Positions 29,365-38,481 of a DNA stretch of 55,293 bases are shown here, piece by piece. The translations under genes and the position numbers were made by a program. The notes under the pieces were generated by a model. It had not been told where the DNA came from, ran no database searches, and saw nothing but the letters and a program-made list of their open reading frames with translations. Numbering within the stretch: the first letter of the stretch is position 1; every line of letters starts with the position of its first letter. The DNA lies in NCBI GenBank assembly GCA_009838515.1, contig VXRL01000070.1, positions 1-55,293 on the forward strand. The letters are read 5' to 3'. This stretch comes from Terriglobia bacterium. Its GTDB lineage: Bacteria; Acidobacteriota; Terriglobia; Bryobacterales; UBA6623.

Positions 29365-30411
29365 GCGGCTGCTAGCCACGGTGCTCGACTTGCCTCCGAT
29401 GTTCTCGAGGCCGTCAACGAGGTTCTCTTGGATTTTGCGCGTGATCCCGCCGGTCTCGAAATCGATCGCCACCCTTACCGCGTTCTTGATCGCTTGGCGG
29501 GTGGAACGGCCGTGGCAGATGATCACGCCGCCCTTCACCCCGAGCAGCGGCGCGCCGCCGTATTCCTCGTAGTCGACGCGCTTCTTGAACTCATCGAACG
29601 CGCCCTTGGCCAGACCGTAGCCAATCTGGCGCATGACGGTCGCCTCGAGCGACTGGATCAGCATGGTCTTGATCGTCGACACCAAGCCCTCACTGACCTT
29701 CAGGGCCACGTTGCCGACGAAGCCATCGCAGACGATCACGTCGACATTGCCTGTAAATAGGTCTCGCCCTTCGACGTTTCCGACGAAGTTGAACGGCTTC
29801 TGCTTGAACAGGTTGCTCGCCTTGCTGGTCAGGTCGTTCCCCTTGTGGTCTTCCTCGCCGATGGACAGCAGCCCGACCCGCGGCCGCTCGCACCCGAAAA
29901 GCACCCGAGTGTAGACCTCGCCCATCGCCGCGAACTGCACCAGCATTGTCGGCGTGCAGTCCACGTTCGCGCCGACGTCGAGCAGCAGCGTGCGCCCGCC
30001 GCGGTCGGTCGGGAAGATCTGTGCCACGGCCGGGCGCTTGGCCCCGGGGATGCGGCCCATCACCTTGACAGCTGTGGCCATCACCGCACCGGTGTTGCCG
30101 GCCGATACCATGCCGGCGGCCCGGCCCGACAGCACCTGCTCGGCAGCGACGCGGATCGAGGTGTCCTTCTTGGTGCGTATCGCGGCCGAGGTGTTGTCGT
30201 GCATCGTCACGACGTCTTCGGCGTGGACGATCTCGATCTGGCCGGTAGCCGGGAAATGCCGCGAGAGCTCGCGGCGCAGGATCTCCTCCCGGCCGACCAG
30301 TATGATCTTGGCCCCGAACTCTTCCGCAGCCAGCAGCGAGCCTTCGACCTCCGCAATGGGCGCGTCGTCGCTGCCCATAGCGTCTACTGCAACGGTGACT
30401 GTTCCTGCCAC
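29338..30411 (-). CDS. plsX: Phosphate acyltransferase PlsX
   Basis: This 357-residue enzyme converts acyl-ACP and phosphate to acyl-phosphate, the donor for PlsY in phospholipid synthesis; it acts at the membrane surface. AVDAMGSDDAP at the N-terminus, SAGNTGA, LLDVGANVDCTP and ICHGRST are signature stretches. A GTG at 30411 starts it. It closes a yceD-rpmF-plsX operon, the common bacterial order, but the usual fab genes do not follow; instead a convergent hemerythrin gene overlaps its end. Confidence 0.97.
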   Translation of the reverse strand: MAGTVTVAVDAMGSDDAPIAEVEGSLLAAEEFGAKIILVGREEILRRELSRHFPATGQIEIVHAEDVVTMHDNTSAAIRTKKDTSIRVAAEQVLSGRAAGMVSAGNTGAVMATAVKVMGRIPGAKRPAVAQIFPTDRGGRTLLLDVGANVDCTPTMLVQFAAMGEVYTRVLFGCERPRVGLLSIGEEDHKGNDLTSKASNLFKQKPFNFVGNVEGRDLFTGNVDVIVCDGFVGNVALKVSEGLVSTIKTMLIQSLEATVMRQIGYGLAKGAFDEFKKRVDYEEYGGAPLLGVKGGVIICHGRSTRQAIKNAVRVAIDFETGGITRKIQENLVDGLENIGGKSSTVASSRSTPSAAKR

Positions 30412-30439
30412 GCGGGTTCGGACTCCTTAGGGGTCGGCG

Positions 30440-30622
30440 CTACTCTTCGTCGACTTCGATCACTTCGCGGCCCTTGTAGTGGCCGCATTCCTTGCAGACA
30501 CGGTGGGGCAGAGTGTTCACCCCGCAGGTCGGGCAGACCGACGCCGACCGGACAAAGAGGCTGTCGTGCGTGCGGCGTTTGTCCCGACGGGACCTGGAAT
30601 GCCTGCGCTTCGGATTTGGCAT
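30440..30622 (-). CDS. rpmF: 50S ribosomal protein L32
   Basis: This 60-residue protein has the L32 start MPNPKRRHSRSRRDKRR and a zinc-binding ribbon, CPTC with a second CKEC pair. It is a structural protein of the large ribosomal subunit. It sits 28 bp upstream of plsX and 28 bp downstream of yceD on the same strand, the classic arrangement. All four cysteines are intact, so this is the zinc (C+) form. Confidence 0.97.
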   Translation of the reverse strand: MPNPKRRHSRSRRDKRRTHDSLFVRSASVCPTCGVNTLPHRVCKECGHYKGREVIEVDEE

Positions 30623-30650
30623 GATTGTATTCTCCCAGTTGATTCGCGCG

Positions 30651-31193
30651 TCAATGCTTGAGCGAAATCTGACGCAAGCCGTCCCAGCGCGGATCTACGA
30701 ATTCCTGTCGGCAGTCGCACCGGCCGGAGTTGAGGTCGATCCCGCAGATCGGGCAGAGGCCCTTGCAGTCCGGGCTGCACAGGCTGCGCACCGGCAGCCA
30801 CAGCAGCAACTGCTCGCGGATCACATCAGCTAGGCCGATCCCGTCGCCGTCGTAAAAGCCGACCTCGGTCTCGTCGCGGCTGAGGGCCGCTTCGCCGCCA
30901 TCATCTAGCATCTCCATAGGATAGAAAAACAGGTCGAACTTGGAGTCAAAGTCCAGCTCCAGATCCTTCAGGCACAGGTCGCAAGCGTACCCGATCGAAG
31001 CCTTGATCTGGCCCCGGACCCGGATGGATCGCACACCCTCCCTGTCGAGTAGTTCCGCAGATCCCGACGTTTCCACTTCCTTGCCGAGAGACCAGCGTTC
31101 GGACAGATCCAGCAGTCCGGGCCTGATCAGGGTCTCGAAGTGAAACGGCTTTTGCTCCAAGCTAGCCGTGTCGATGAAGAGAGTTCGTTCCAC
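30651..31193 (-). CDS. yceD: DUF177/YceD family protein, 23S rRNA accumulation factor
   Basis: This 180-residue protein has the DUF177 layout: an N-terminal beta region, a central CDLCL and acidic stretch, and a Cys-rich tail (CSPDCKGLCPICG, then CDCR). YceD/DUF177 proteins take part in 23S rRNA processing or ribosome assembly. It starts from a GTG at 31193 and leads the yceD-rpmF-plsX operon. The roughly 90-bp gap to the divergent enolase-superfamily gene should carry its promoter. Confidence 0.9.
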   Translation of the reverse strand: MERTLFIDTASLEQKPFHFETLIRPGLLDLSERWSLGKEVETSGSAELLDREGVRSIRVRGQIKASIGYACDLCLKDLELDFDSKFDLFFYPMEMLDDGGEAALSRDETEVGFYDGDGIGLADVIREQLLLWLPVRSLCSPDCKGLCPICGIDLNSGRCDCRQEFVDPRWDGLRQISLKH

Positions 31194-31286
31194 ACGGCGA
31201 CATTCTTAGTCTAGCCAGCTTGCGCCGCGGGGCGCAATCCCCGGAGAGTGAGTCGCTGGTGCGATTCCTACAATGGGCTTGGTCCC

Positions 31287-32588
31287 ATGAAAATCAAAGA
31301 CTTGCGGGTGCATTCGATCGCGATCGCCGACCCGCCACTGCGCAGTTCGTACGGGCTGCACGCGCCGTACGCGCTCCGCAACATCGTGGAATTGGAGAGC
31401 GAGGACGGCATTGTCGGCATCGCCGAGACCTATGGCGGGGAGGGCCCGGCCGACGCTCTGCGCAAGATCGCACCGGATGTCGTCGGCAAGGACGCCTACC
31501 GGCTCACCGGCGACCTGCTGGACGCCGCAGAGGGAGAGGGGACGGGCAGCGAGCGCTCCCATGTGATGAGCACTCCCGGCGAGAACCCCCTCGATGCCGG
31601 CCCGCGGACCTACTCGGCCATCGAGACAGCCAGCTTGGACCTGATCGGGCGCAGCGTGGGAGTGCCGGTCTGCGACTTGCTGGGCGGACGTGTTCGGGAC
31701 GAAGTGCCGTTTTCTGCCTATGCGTTCTACAAGCATGGCGGCGGGGGCGGCGAGGGCGCGGACGCGCGCGAAGACAAGTACGGGGAATGCCTGACTCCCT
31801 CGTCGATCGTGCGACAGGTGCGCTCGATGGTCGATGAGTACGGATTCAAGGACGTCAAGCTCAAGGGCGGCGTGCTGGATCCGGAACAGGAGATCGAAAC
31901 TGTTCGGCAATTGCGGCAGGAGTTCGGCCGTGCCGTGCCGCAGCGCATCGATCCCAATTCAGCGTGGACGGTGGAGACCTCCGTGCGGGTCGGGGAAGCC
32001 CTGCGCGAGGAGTTGACGGGCGGCGGCTACCTCGAAGACCCCGCGGCAGGAATCGGCGGCATGGCACAGGTCCGCGCGGCTCTGCTTGGCAGAGGTATCG
32101 ACACGCCGCTGGCTAGCAATGTCGCCGTGACTTCGTTTGCGCACCTGCCGGAGACCATTCGGCACGACGCCGTCCAGGTTGCGCTTTGCGACCACCACTT
32201 CTGGGGAGGCATGCGTCAGGTGCAGCACCTCGGAAAGCTCTGCCAGACCTTCGGCCTAGCCCTGTCGATGCATTCGAACTCGCATCTTGGCATCTCTCTG
32301 ATGGCGATGACCCATGTCGCCGCAGCGACCAAGAACCTGACCTATGCCTGCGACACGCACTATCCGTGGCAGACATCCGATGAGGTGATTGTGGGCGGCC
32401 GGCTCAAGTTTGTCGGCGGTAGCTTGCGCGTGCCTGAGCGCGGTGGATTGGGCGTGGACATCGACCGAGACCAGTTAGCCCGGCTCAAGGAGCGCTATGA
32501 CAAGATCCCGTATCGCCGCCGCGACGATGCGGCCGAGATGCGCAAGCACGTCGATCCAGGCTGGCAGCGTGTTCTGCCGCGTTGGTAG
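31287..32588 (+). CDS. Glucarate dehydratase-like enolase superfamily enzyme
   Basis: This 433-residue protein has the enolase-superfamily active site in the glucarate dehydratase arrangement: KLK (K191, K193), D222 and N224 in RIDPNSAW, E250 in YLEDP, N278, and H329 in SMHSNSHLG, followed by the conserved THVAAAT. The reaction expected is dehydration of D-glucarate or a related sugar acid to a keto-deoxy product; substrate is not certain. The ATG at 31287 was chosen over an earlier in-frame start at 31248 because the protein fold begins at MKIKDLRV. A copper amine oxidase gene follows. Confidence 0.85.
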   Translation: MKIKDLRVHSIAIADPPLRSSYGLHAPYALRNIVELESEDGIVGIAETYGGEGPADALRKIAPDVVGKDAYRLTGDLLDAAEGEGTGSERSHVMSTPGENPLDAGPRTYSAIETASLDLIGRSVGVPVCDLLGGRVRDEVPFSAYAFYKHGGGGGEGADAREDKYGECLTPSSIVRQVRSMVDEYGFKDVKLKGGVLDPEQEIETVRQLRQEFGRAVPQRIDPNSAWTVETSVRVGEALREELTGGGYLEDPAAGIGGMAQVRAALLGRGIDTPLASNVAVTSFAHLPETIRHDAVQVALCDHHFWGGMRQVQHLGKLCQTFGLALSMHSNSHLGISLMAMTHVAAATKNLTYACDTHYPWQTSDEVIVGGRLKFVGGSLRVPERGGLGVDIDRDQLARLKERYDKIPYRRRDDAAEMRKHVDPGWQRVLPRW

Positions 32589-32767
32589 GGGCGGCCTGCC
32601 CGAATGTGTCGACGAACTGTCAGATCCTGCGCCAAGCTTCTGCCCGGCGGTCATTTCCAATCGAATCGCAGCTTGCTTTCGCGCAACTGGCGCCGCTGCA
32701 ATTGCCATAATCAGGCCATGCTCACTTGCGCCCCGCAATACGTAGCCTGCAAACCGGAGTACAGATC

Positions 32768-34714
32768 GTGACCAAGCTACCCCTGCGCGCGATCGTCCTG
32801 GTGGCCGTCATGGCCTCTGCCGGGGCGCACGCGGCCGACCACCCTCTCGATCCCCTCAGCTACCAAGAAATCTGGAGAGCTCTCGAGCTCATCCGCGATG
32901 CGGGGCACATGGACCGCGAGACTCGCTTCTCCCAGTTGACGCTGCACGAGCCTCCCAAAGGGGATGTGCAGGCTTGGCGTCCGGGGGCTGCCATGCCGCG
33001 CATGGCCTACGCCGTGGTGCGCCAAGGCAACGATGCCTTTGAAGCGATGGTCGATCTCGCCGGCGACCGAGTTGCAGCATGGTCACCGCTCGCCGGCGTC
33101 CAGCCGAACTGGTCAGGCGACGAGTACGAGGCTGTCGTTGACAAGGTGCTGGAGCATCCGGACTTTCTAGACGGGCTCAAGGCCCGGGGAATCACCGACA
33201 CAACGTTTCTAAGCTGCAACACGGGGCCGCCCGGCTATTTCGGAACCGAGGAAGAGCGCGGACGCCGCATCGGCAATGTCCGGTGCGCCGAGCCCCGCGG
33301 AGTCCGGAACGATTGGACCCGTCGAGTCGAGGGTCTGTCGGCGGTCGTCGATCTCGAATCCGAGGAGGTCTTGCGGGTCGTGGACGACGGCCCCGTGCCG
33401 ATCAGCGCAACCGAGGCAGACTTCGACCGCACCACCCTCAAACGCCCGCGGGAGATTCCGGGCCCGCTCGAAACACGCCAGCCACTTGGCCCCGGATTCG
33501 AATTCGACGGGAATCTGGTGAGTTGGCAGAACTGGCGTTTCCACCTGCGGCCCGACCAGCGGCTCGGGGCAGTCCTCTCCTTGGTGAGCTACCAAGACCA
33601 GCCCGGCGGTCCGACTCGATCCGTGATGTACCAAGGGCATTTGTCCGAGATCTTCGTTCCCTACATGGACCCTTCGTTCGGCTGGTACCGGCGGAATTTC
33701 ATCGATGCCGGCGAGTTCATGTCCACAGGGCTGGCGAAGGCACTGCTGCGCGGCCGTGACTGTCCTGACTACGCCACCTATGTCGACACCGTGATCAGCA
33801 ACGACAAGGGCCGCCCGCGCACTTTGCCTGACACGATCTGTGTATTTGAGAGGGAGACCGGTGATCCGGCCTGGCGCCACTGGTCTGCCGAGATGCCGGA
33901 CAGCCGGAAGAGCCGCGACCTCGTCGTGCGCGTCGGTGCCGTGGTTGGAAACTACGACTACCTGCTCGACTGGATCTTTCGTCAGGACGGGTCGATCGAA
34001 GTGCGCGTGGGAGCTACCGGCATTCTGGAAGTGAAGACAACCAAGGACAAGAACGCATTGCAGGCGGGACCTGAGGCAGACGCCTATGGCCGATTCGTGG
34101 ATCGCAACATCGTCGCGGTAAACCACGACCACTATTTCAGCTACAGGCTCGATCTGGACATCGATGGAACGGCCAACCGCTTCGTTGCGGACCGCTTGGT
34201 GCCCCAGCGGCTACCCGCCGACCACCCCCGACGCAGCCTGTGGGTCCGGCAGGAGCACGTCCCGGCCAGCGAGCATGAAGCGCGACTCGATATCAACCTA
34301 AAGCGTCCCGCTTTGTGGCGGGTCCTTAGCAACGACAGGCGCAACTCCTCCGGCTATCCCACCAGCTTTCAAGTAGTGCCCGGGAGGAATGCCAACACGC
34401 TCCTGTCGGAAGATGACTACCCGCGGCGGCGAGCCGGGTTCATCGATCACCACCTCTGGGTGACGCCGCATCGAGATGCGGAACGCCATGCCGCCGGTGA
34501 TCACCCGACCTTGAGCGAGCCTGGCATGGGGCTGCCAGAGTGGACTGCGGCCGACCGGCCGATCCGAGACAGAGACATTGTCGTCTGGCACACCATCGGC
34601 ATGCATCACCTGCCCCGCTCCGAGGACTGGCCGGTCATGCCAACGATGTGGTACGGCTTTGAGCTTCGCCCATTCGACTTTTTTGACCGCAACCCGGCAC
34701 TGGACCTGCCCTGA
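32768..34714 (+). CDS. Copper amine oxidase, exported
   Basis: This 648-residue protein has a signal peptide (to about residue 22) and belongs to the TPQ copper amine oxidases, which oxidise primary amines to aldehydes with release of ammonia and hydrogen peroxide. The cofactor tyrosine is Y396 in VGNYDY, the catalytic base D301 in YMDPSFGW, and copper ligands are H453 and H455 (NHDHYF) with H613/H614. Start is the GTG at 32768, with GGAG 8-9 bases upstream; an upstream ATG at 32726 is less likely. Its location in the periplasm suggests use of external amines. Confidence 0.92.
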   Translation: MTKLPLRAIVLVAVMASAGAHAADHPLDPLSYQEIWRALELIRDAGHMDRETRFSQLTLHEPPKGDVQAWRPGAAMPRMAYAVVRQGNDAFEAMVDLAGDRVAAWSPLAGVQPNWSGDEYEAVVDKVLEHPDFLDGLKARGITDTTFLSCNTGPPGYFGTEEERGRRIGNVRCAEPRGVRNDWTRRVEGLSAVVDLESEEVLRVVDDGPVPISATEADFDRTTLKRPREIPGPLETRQPLGPGFEFDGNLVSWQNWRFHLRPDQRLGAVLSLVSYQDQPGGPTRSVMYQGHLSEIFVPYMDPSFGWYRRNFIDAGEFMSTGLAKALLRGRDCPDYATYVDTVISNDKGRPRTLPDTICVFERETGDPAWRHWSAEMPDSRKSRDLVVRVGAVVGNYDYLLDWIFRQDGSIEVRVGATGILEVKTTKDKNALQAGPEADAYGRFVDRNIVAVNHDHYFSYRLDLDIDGTANRFVADRLVPQRLPADHPRRSLWVRQEHVPASEHEARLDINLKRPALWRVLSNDRRNSSGYPTSFQVVPGRNANTLLSEDDYPRRRAGFIDHHLWVTPHRDAERHAAGDHPTLSEPGMGLPEWTAADRPIRDRDIVVWHTIGMHHLPRSEDWPVMPTMWYGFELRPFDFFDRNPALDLP

Positions 34715-34882
34715 CGTGCCGGTGATAAATTGCTCGCGCCCGGATTCCGAGCTAGATGTGGAGTTCCCCAATCATTCGACAACGCTCAACTAGCGAAACG
34801 TATGCATTGCGGCCAGAATAATTGGCGGCTGTGCTGCCGTTCTGGCTCTTGGCAGGATCTGCGCTTCCGCCGGCACGAGCGG

Positions 34883-37195
34883 TCAGCCAGATAGCCTCAG
34901 GACAATCGGAAAGCCCGGGAACTGGTCGTTGCGTCCAGGCTTGGCCGCGTCGAACGCGTGTCGCCAGATCTCAAACCTGGCCTCGCGCGCTTTTCGATCA
35001 AGGATCACAATGCCGTGGCCCGAGCCCTTGCGGTGAGCGACTTCTCCTGCGCTCAGTCCCGCTTGGCCTTCCCTGGTGTTGCTCCCTTTCTCGGGGTTGG
35101 CGGCGCCCAGAACGGTCATTCGGTTTCCGAGTCCGTCGCGATAGCGGCCGGTCCAGGCGGGCGCGCCAGGCCGACGATTCTCTCCAGGCTGCTCGGGCCA
35201 CCACGCCCGCGGGAATCCGTTCGACGTTCCTGGAACCATGAACGCGACCGGACCGTCCTCCCAATCCTCGATTCCGTGACGCACGAGCGAGCCGATGTGC
35301 TGGTCGCCGTGCAGCATGATCAAGTCGCGTGCTCGCCGCAAGATGGCTAGGGCCCGGTTCCGGGCTGTCTGGGGCCAGCCTCCGCAATCGAGGTCGGCTT
35401 GGCGGCGTGCGAGGTTGCCGCCGGCGTGCGTCGTAGCCTTGCAGAAGATCGTTTGGGAACACACCAAGCGGAAGTCGGCGTCGGCGCTTTCGCGAGCCCA
35501 CCTGCGCAAGAACGCTTCTTGACGCGGCCCTAGCAATTCGGCGCCCTCAACGTCAACGACGGCAGGGTCTTTGCGCACCGCTGCCCGTTGCGCTGGACTC
35601 AGGATGTCGGCCGGGCCGGTCTTGAATTTGCGGTCCTCGATGATCGCGAAGCTCGCGCCGCCGTAGCGCAACTCTGTGAAGTACACCTCGATACCGCTCT
35701 CGCAGGGCGCCGGGTCAACAGCGTCCGGCAAATGGCCGGACTGGGTCCGCTGCACGGCATTGACCCAGTCGACCTCCATCAGGAATCCACCTCCCTCGAA
35801 CCCCCGGCCGTCGGGCGAGGGGGGCAGGGCACGCCCCGCCTGGCCCCAGATATTTCCCTGAAAGACATCGTGATCGTCGGGCACGATGATGCTTGGGCGG
35901 TCCTTCAACACCGAGCGCCAGGTCCAGCCGAACTGCCAGTACTTGCGCAGGTAATCGAGCATGGCTTCCCCGCTCGGCTTCCCTCTGGCTACGCCGAATC
36001 CGCCGTAGCTCTCATAGATTTGATCGCCGGCGAAGAAGACGATATCGGGGTCTTGGCGCGTGATATTCCGCACCATTCGATGCTGCGGAAAAACTTCCCC
36101 GTGATCACAAGAGAAAACCCCAATCCGCAGTCGCTCTTGTCCGCGGGGATCCTTGCGAATCACGCCCTCCCAGTAATGTTCGGTTCCGCGCCAGTCGTAG
36201 GCCACGCGGTAGCTCACATCGAGCGTGTCGTCCCACTTCTCGACGCGAAAGACTGCTGTCCGCGATAGGCGCTCGATCGGTGCGGATGCAATTGTCGCCC
36301 AGGTTGTGCCCTGGCGCGCCTCAAGCCGCGCGGTCCATTCGTCGTCCTCGCCCAGCGGCGGAAACAGCGCCGCGAGTTTGAGTGTCCGCCGGCTCAAGGT
36401 GTATTGCGTCCAGAGGATCGGACCGAAGGTCTGGTCCGGATGTGCCTCGATCTGTGGGCCTCCGACTTTCCAGTCCCGGAATCCCCATTCCACACCGCTG
36501 GTTTCCGCGCCTGGACGGCCGGGTGCTTGAGCAGCCAGCGCGACATTGCCTGGCAACCGGGATGGATCGATGGTCTCGGTGACCTCAGCCGCCGCGCCTA
36601 CCGATGTGGGGTCTACGGAAAGAGTGGCTTCGTAGGCAGCGCCCACCGGGCGTATGCTCAACGTCAAGCGCAGCGGAGCATCCAAGGGCACGGACCCGCC
36701 AACAGCGTTTCCACAGAATACGCGCCCGTCACCGCGCACGCCGGCCGCAACAGAAGTGCCGGGGTGGACCAGCGCATATTGATAGCCCGGCAACCCTCCC
36801 CGAATACCGAATGCGAAACCGGCCCAGGTATTCCTGACCGCACTCCCGCCAGCTCCCGGCGAGGCCAGCCTGATGCTGGTTTCCATGTCGAACCCGCTTC
36901 CGGATGCGGACACTTGGTGGGTGAGCAAGTGCAGGGTCCGGCCAGCCGCGGCCTGGGCGATGACCTCGCCGTCTTCCACGCGCCAGTCTTGGAGCGGATT
37001 TGCCCAATACTCCTTTCCTACCCAAATCCTGTTTCCGTGCCAGCTTGATTGAAAGCTGAATGCCAGTTCGGTCGCGGCTCGCAATCTCGGCGCAACACCC
37101 ATGGCGACCGCCCCCGCCGCTCTCACAAAGTCGCGTCGGGCAATGCTCTCGGCACCTTGTTGCAGAGTGGGTTGTTTCTTTGTGGACGGCATCAT
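34883..37195 (-). CDS. PhoD-like metallophosphoesterase, Tat-exported
   Basis: This protein of about 770 residues has a twin-arginine signal (ARRDFVRAAGAVAMG) and a C-terminal PhoD-like phosphatase domain: IGVFSCDHGE, AGDQIYESYGG and PDDHDVFQGN provide metal ligands, with MLHGDQH further on. Residues 60-240 form a beta-rich segment of unknown type. PhoD enzymes are calcium/iron phosphodiesterases or phosphomonoesterases that act outside the cytoplasm. I use ATG 37195 rather than a TTG at 37207. It lies downstream of the DUF4143 ATPase gene by 54 bp, possibly in one transcript. Confidence 0.87.
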   Translation of the reverse strand: MMPSTKKQPTLQQGAESIARRDFVRAAGAVAMGVAPRLRAATELAFSFQSSWHGNRIWVGKEYWANPLQDWRVEDGEVIAQAAAGRTLHLLTHQVSASGSGFDMETSIRLASPGAGGSAVRNTWAGFAFGIRGGLPGYQYALVHPGTSVAAGVRGDGRVFCGNAVGGSVPLDAPLRLTLSIRPVGAAYEATLSVDPTSVGAAAEVTETIDPSRLPGNVALAAQAPGRPGAETSGVEWGFRDWKVGGPQIEAHPDQTFGPILWTQYTLSRRTLKLAALFPPLGEDDEWTARLEARQGTTWATIASAPIERLSRTAVFRVEKWDDTLDVSYRVAYDWRGTEHYWEGVIRKDPRGQERLRIGVFSCDHGEVFPQHRMVRNITRQDPDIVFFAGDQIYESYGGFGVARGKPSGEAMLDYLRKYWQFGWTWRSVLKDRPSIIVPDDHDVFQGNIWGQAGRALPPSPDGRGFEGGGFLMEVDWVNAVQRTQSGHLPDAVDPAPCESGIEVYFTELRYGGASFAIIEDRKFKTGPADILSPAQRAAVRKDPAVVDVEGAELLGPRQEAFLRRWARESADADFRLVCSQTIFCKATTHAGGNLARRQADLDCGGWPQTARNRALAILRRARDLIMLHGDQHIGSLVRHGIEDWEDGPVAFMVPGTSNGFPRAWWPEQPGENRRPGAPAWTGRYRDGLGNRMTVLGAANPEKGSNTREGQAGLSAGEVAHRKGSGHGIVILDRKAREARFEIWRHAFDAAKPGRNDQFPGFPIVLRLSG

Positions 37196-37249
37196 CCGAT
37201 GCGCCAATATATCAAGCTGGCTCGAATAGTCGACGTGTTCCGCCCGGCT

Positions 37250-38404
37250 CTACAGAAGTTCCCCCTGCCAGAGGCGGTGCGCGAATGTCGATGCAGGAAG
37301 TACGCTGATGCCATCCTTGGTCTGCCAAGCTTTTGGCTCCAAGCAAACGACAATGCGTTTCTCGAGTCTGCGGTGTTCGGCCGCTAGCGCGCGAAGGCCC
37401 TTGAGATGATGCGCGTTGATCCTCTTCGTTGCCTTGGCCTCGAGTGCTACCTGCATATCGCCGACAACGAAATCGACTTCGATGCCGCTCGGCAGCCGCC
37501 AGTACGCCAGATTCAGGTCCACGCTACGGTAGCTGATGTAGCTTGCGAGCTCGTGGAAGACCCAGTTCTCGAATGCCTGTCCGTACAGTGCTGATCCAGA
37601 CTCGAGGACTCCCCGCTTGGCCAGCAAGTTCACGACGCCAACGTCCGCAAAATAGAACTTCGGTGCGCCGATCACCCTTCGCTTTAGGCGCTTCCGATAG
37701 GCGGGAAGCCACCGTCCGATCAACGTGTCTTCCAAGATTCCGAAGTAGCTCTTTGCCGTGGGAGTCGACACGCCGCATTCTCGGGCAACGTTCGAGAAGT
37801 TGACGAACGACCCTTCGCTGAGCGCGGCAGCCTCTAGGAATCCTGAGAATAACGGCAGCCTCCGGACGAGTCCCTCGGCTAGGATTTCCTGCTGGAGGTA
37901 ATCACTCACGTAGGCGTCGAGCAGTTTCCTGTGGCGGTTTGACCCATAGATCCGGGGCAGGTAGCCTCGGTTGAGAATTCGGTCGAGATCGAGATCATCT
38001 CCAAGCTCACCTGCTGTCAGGCCCCGCAGCTCGTACCGCAGGGCGCGCCCTCCTAGCAAATTGGCGGCACCGCGCCGGACACTTCGAGCGCTGGAGCCAC
38101 AAAGGGCGAAGTGGACCCCCCGATTCTCGATCAGCCAGTGGACCTCGTCGAGCAGGGCCGGAACTTTCTGGATCTCGTCGATGACGACCTGCTGGCCTGG
38201 GAACGGCGGCTCCTCTGCAATCTCAAGCCGCAGGAGTTCGGGGCGAGTCGCGTACCGTACGAAGACATCGCTCTTCAACAGGTCGATCCAGCGGCTGTCC
38301 GGATAGGCCTGTCGAAGCAGGGTGCTCTTGCCTGTTTGACGAGGGCCCCACAGAAAGAACGTCTCCGTTCCGGATTCCGGCACCGAGAGCAACCGTCTAA
38401 ACAT
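37250..38404 (-). CDS. AAA ATPase with DUF4143 C-terminal domain
   Basis: This 384-residue protein has Walker A GPRQTGKST (K27), Walker B VVIDEIQKV, a sensor-like ALCGSSARSVRR and a C-terminal DUF4143 nuclease-like domain (EVDFVV and LEAKATKR). Such proteins are widespread in bacteria and archaea, often in genomic islands; their role is unsettled. The ATG at 38404 is used; the TTG just before it is not. A 12-bp palindrome overlaps the upstream region (38415-38426). Confidence 0.88.
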   Translation of the reverse strand: MFRRLLSVPESGTETFFLWGPRQTGKSTLLRQAYPDSRWIDLLKSDVFVRYATRPELLRLEIAEEPPFPGQQVVIDEIQKVPALLDEVHWLIENRGVHFALCGSSARSVRRGAANLLGGRALRYELRGLTAGELGDDLDLDRILNRGYLPRIYGSNRHRKLLDAYVSDYLQQEILAEGLVRRLPLFSGFLEAAALSEGSFVNFSNVARECGVSTPTAKSYFGILEDTLIGRWLPAYRKRLKRRVIGAPKFYFADVGVVNLLAKRGVLESGSALYGQAFENWVFHELASYISYRSVDLNLAYWRLPSGIEVDFVVGDMQVALEAKATKRINAHHLKGLRALAAEHRRLEKRIVVCLEPKAWQTKDGISVLPASTFAHRLWQGELL

Positions 38405-38414
38405 CAACTTTAAA

Positions 38415-38426
38415 TTATCATGATAA
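38415..38426. promoter_or_regulatory. Perfect palindrome upstream of the DUF4143 ATPase gene
   Basis: TTATCATGATAA is a perfect 12-bp dyad about 10 bp before the ATPase ATG, in an AT-rich patch that could hold its -10 element. It could be an operator for a dimeric repressor. Support is symmetry and position only. Confidence 0.4.
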
Positions 38427-38481
38427 ATGAAAATTGCAGTTGCGCTTCAACGCAACCTTGGCGATGCCTTGGATCGTGAGG

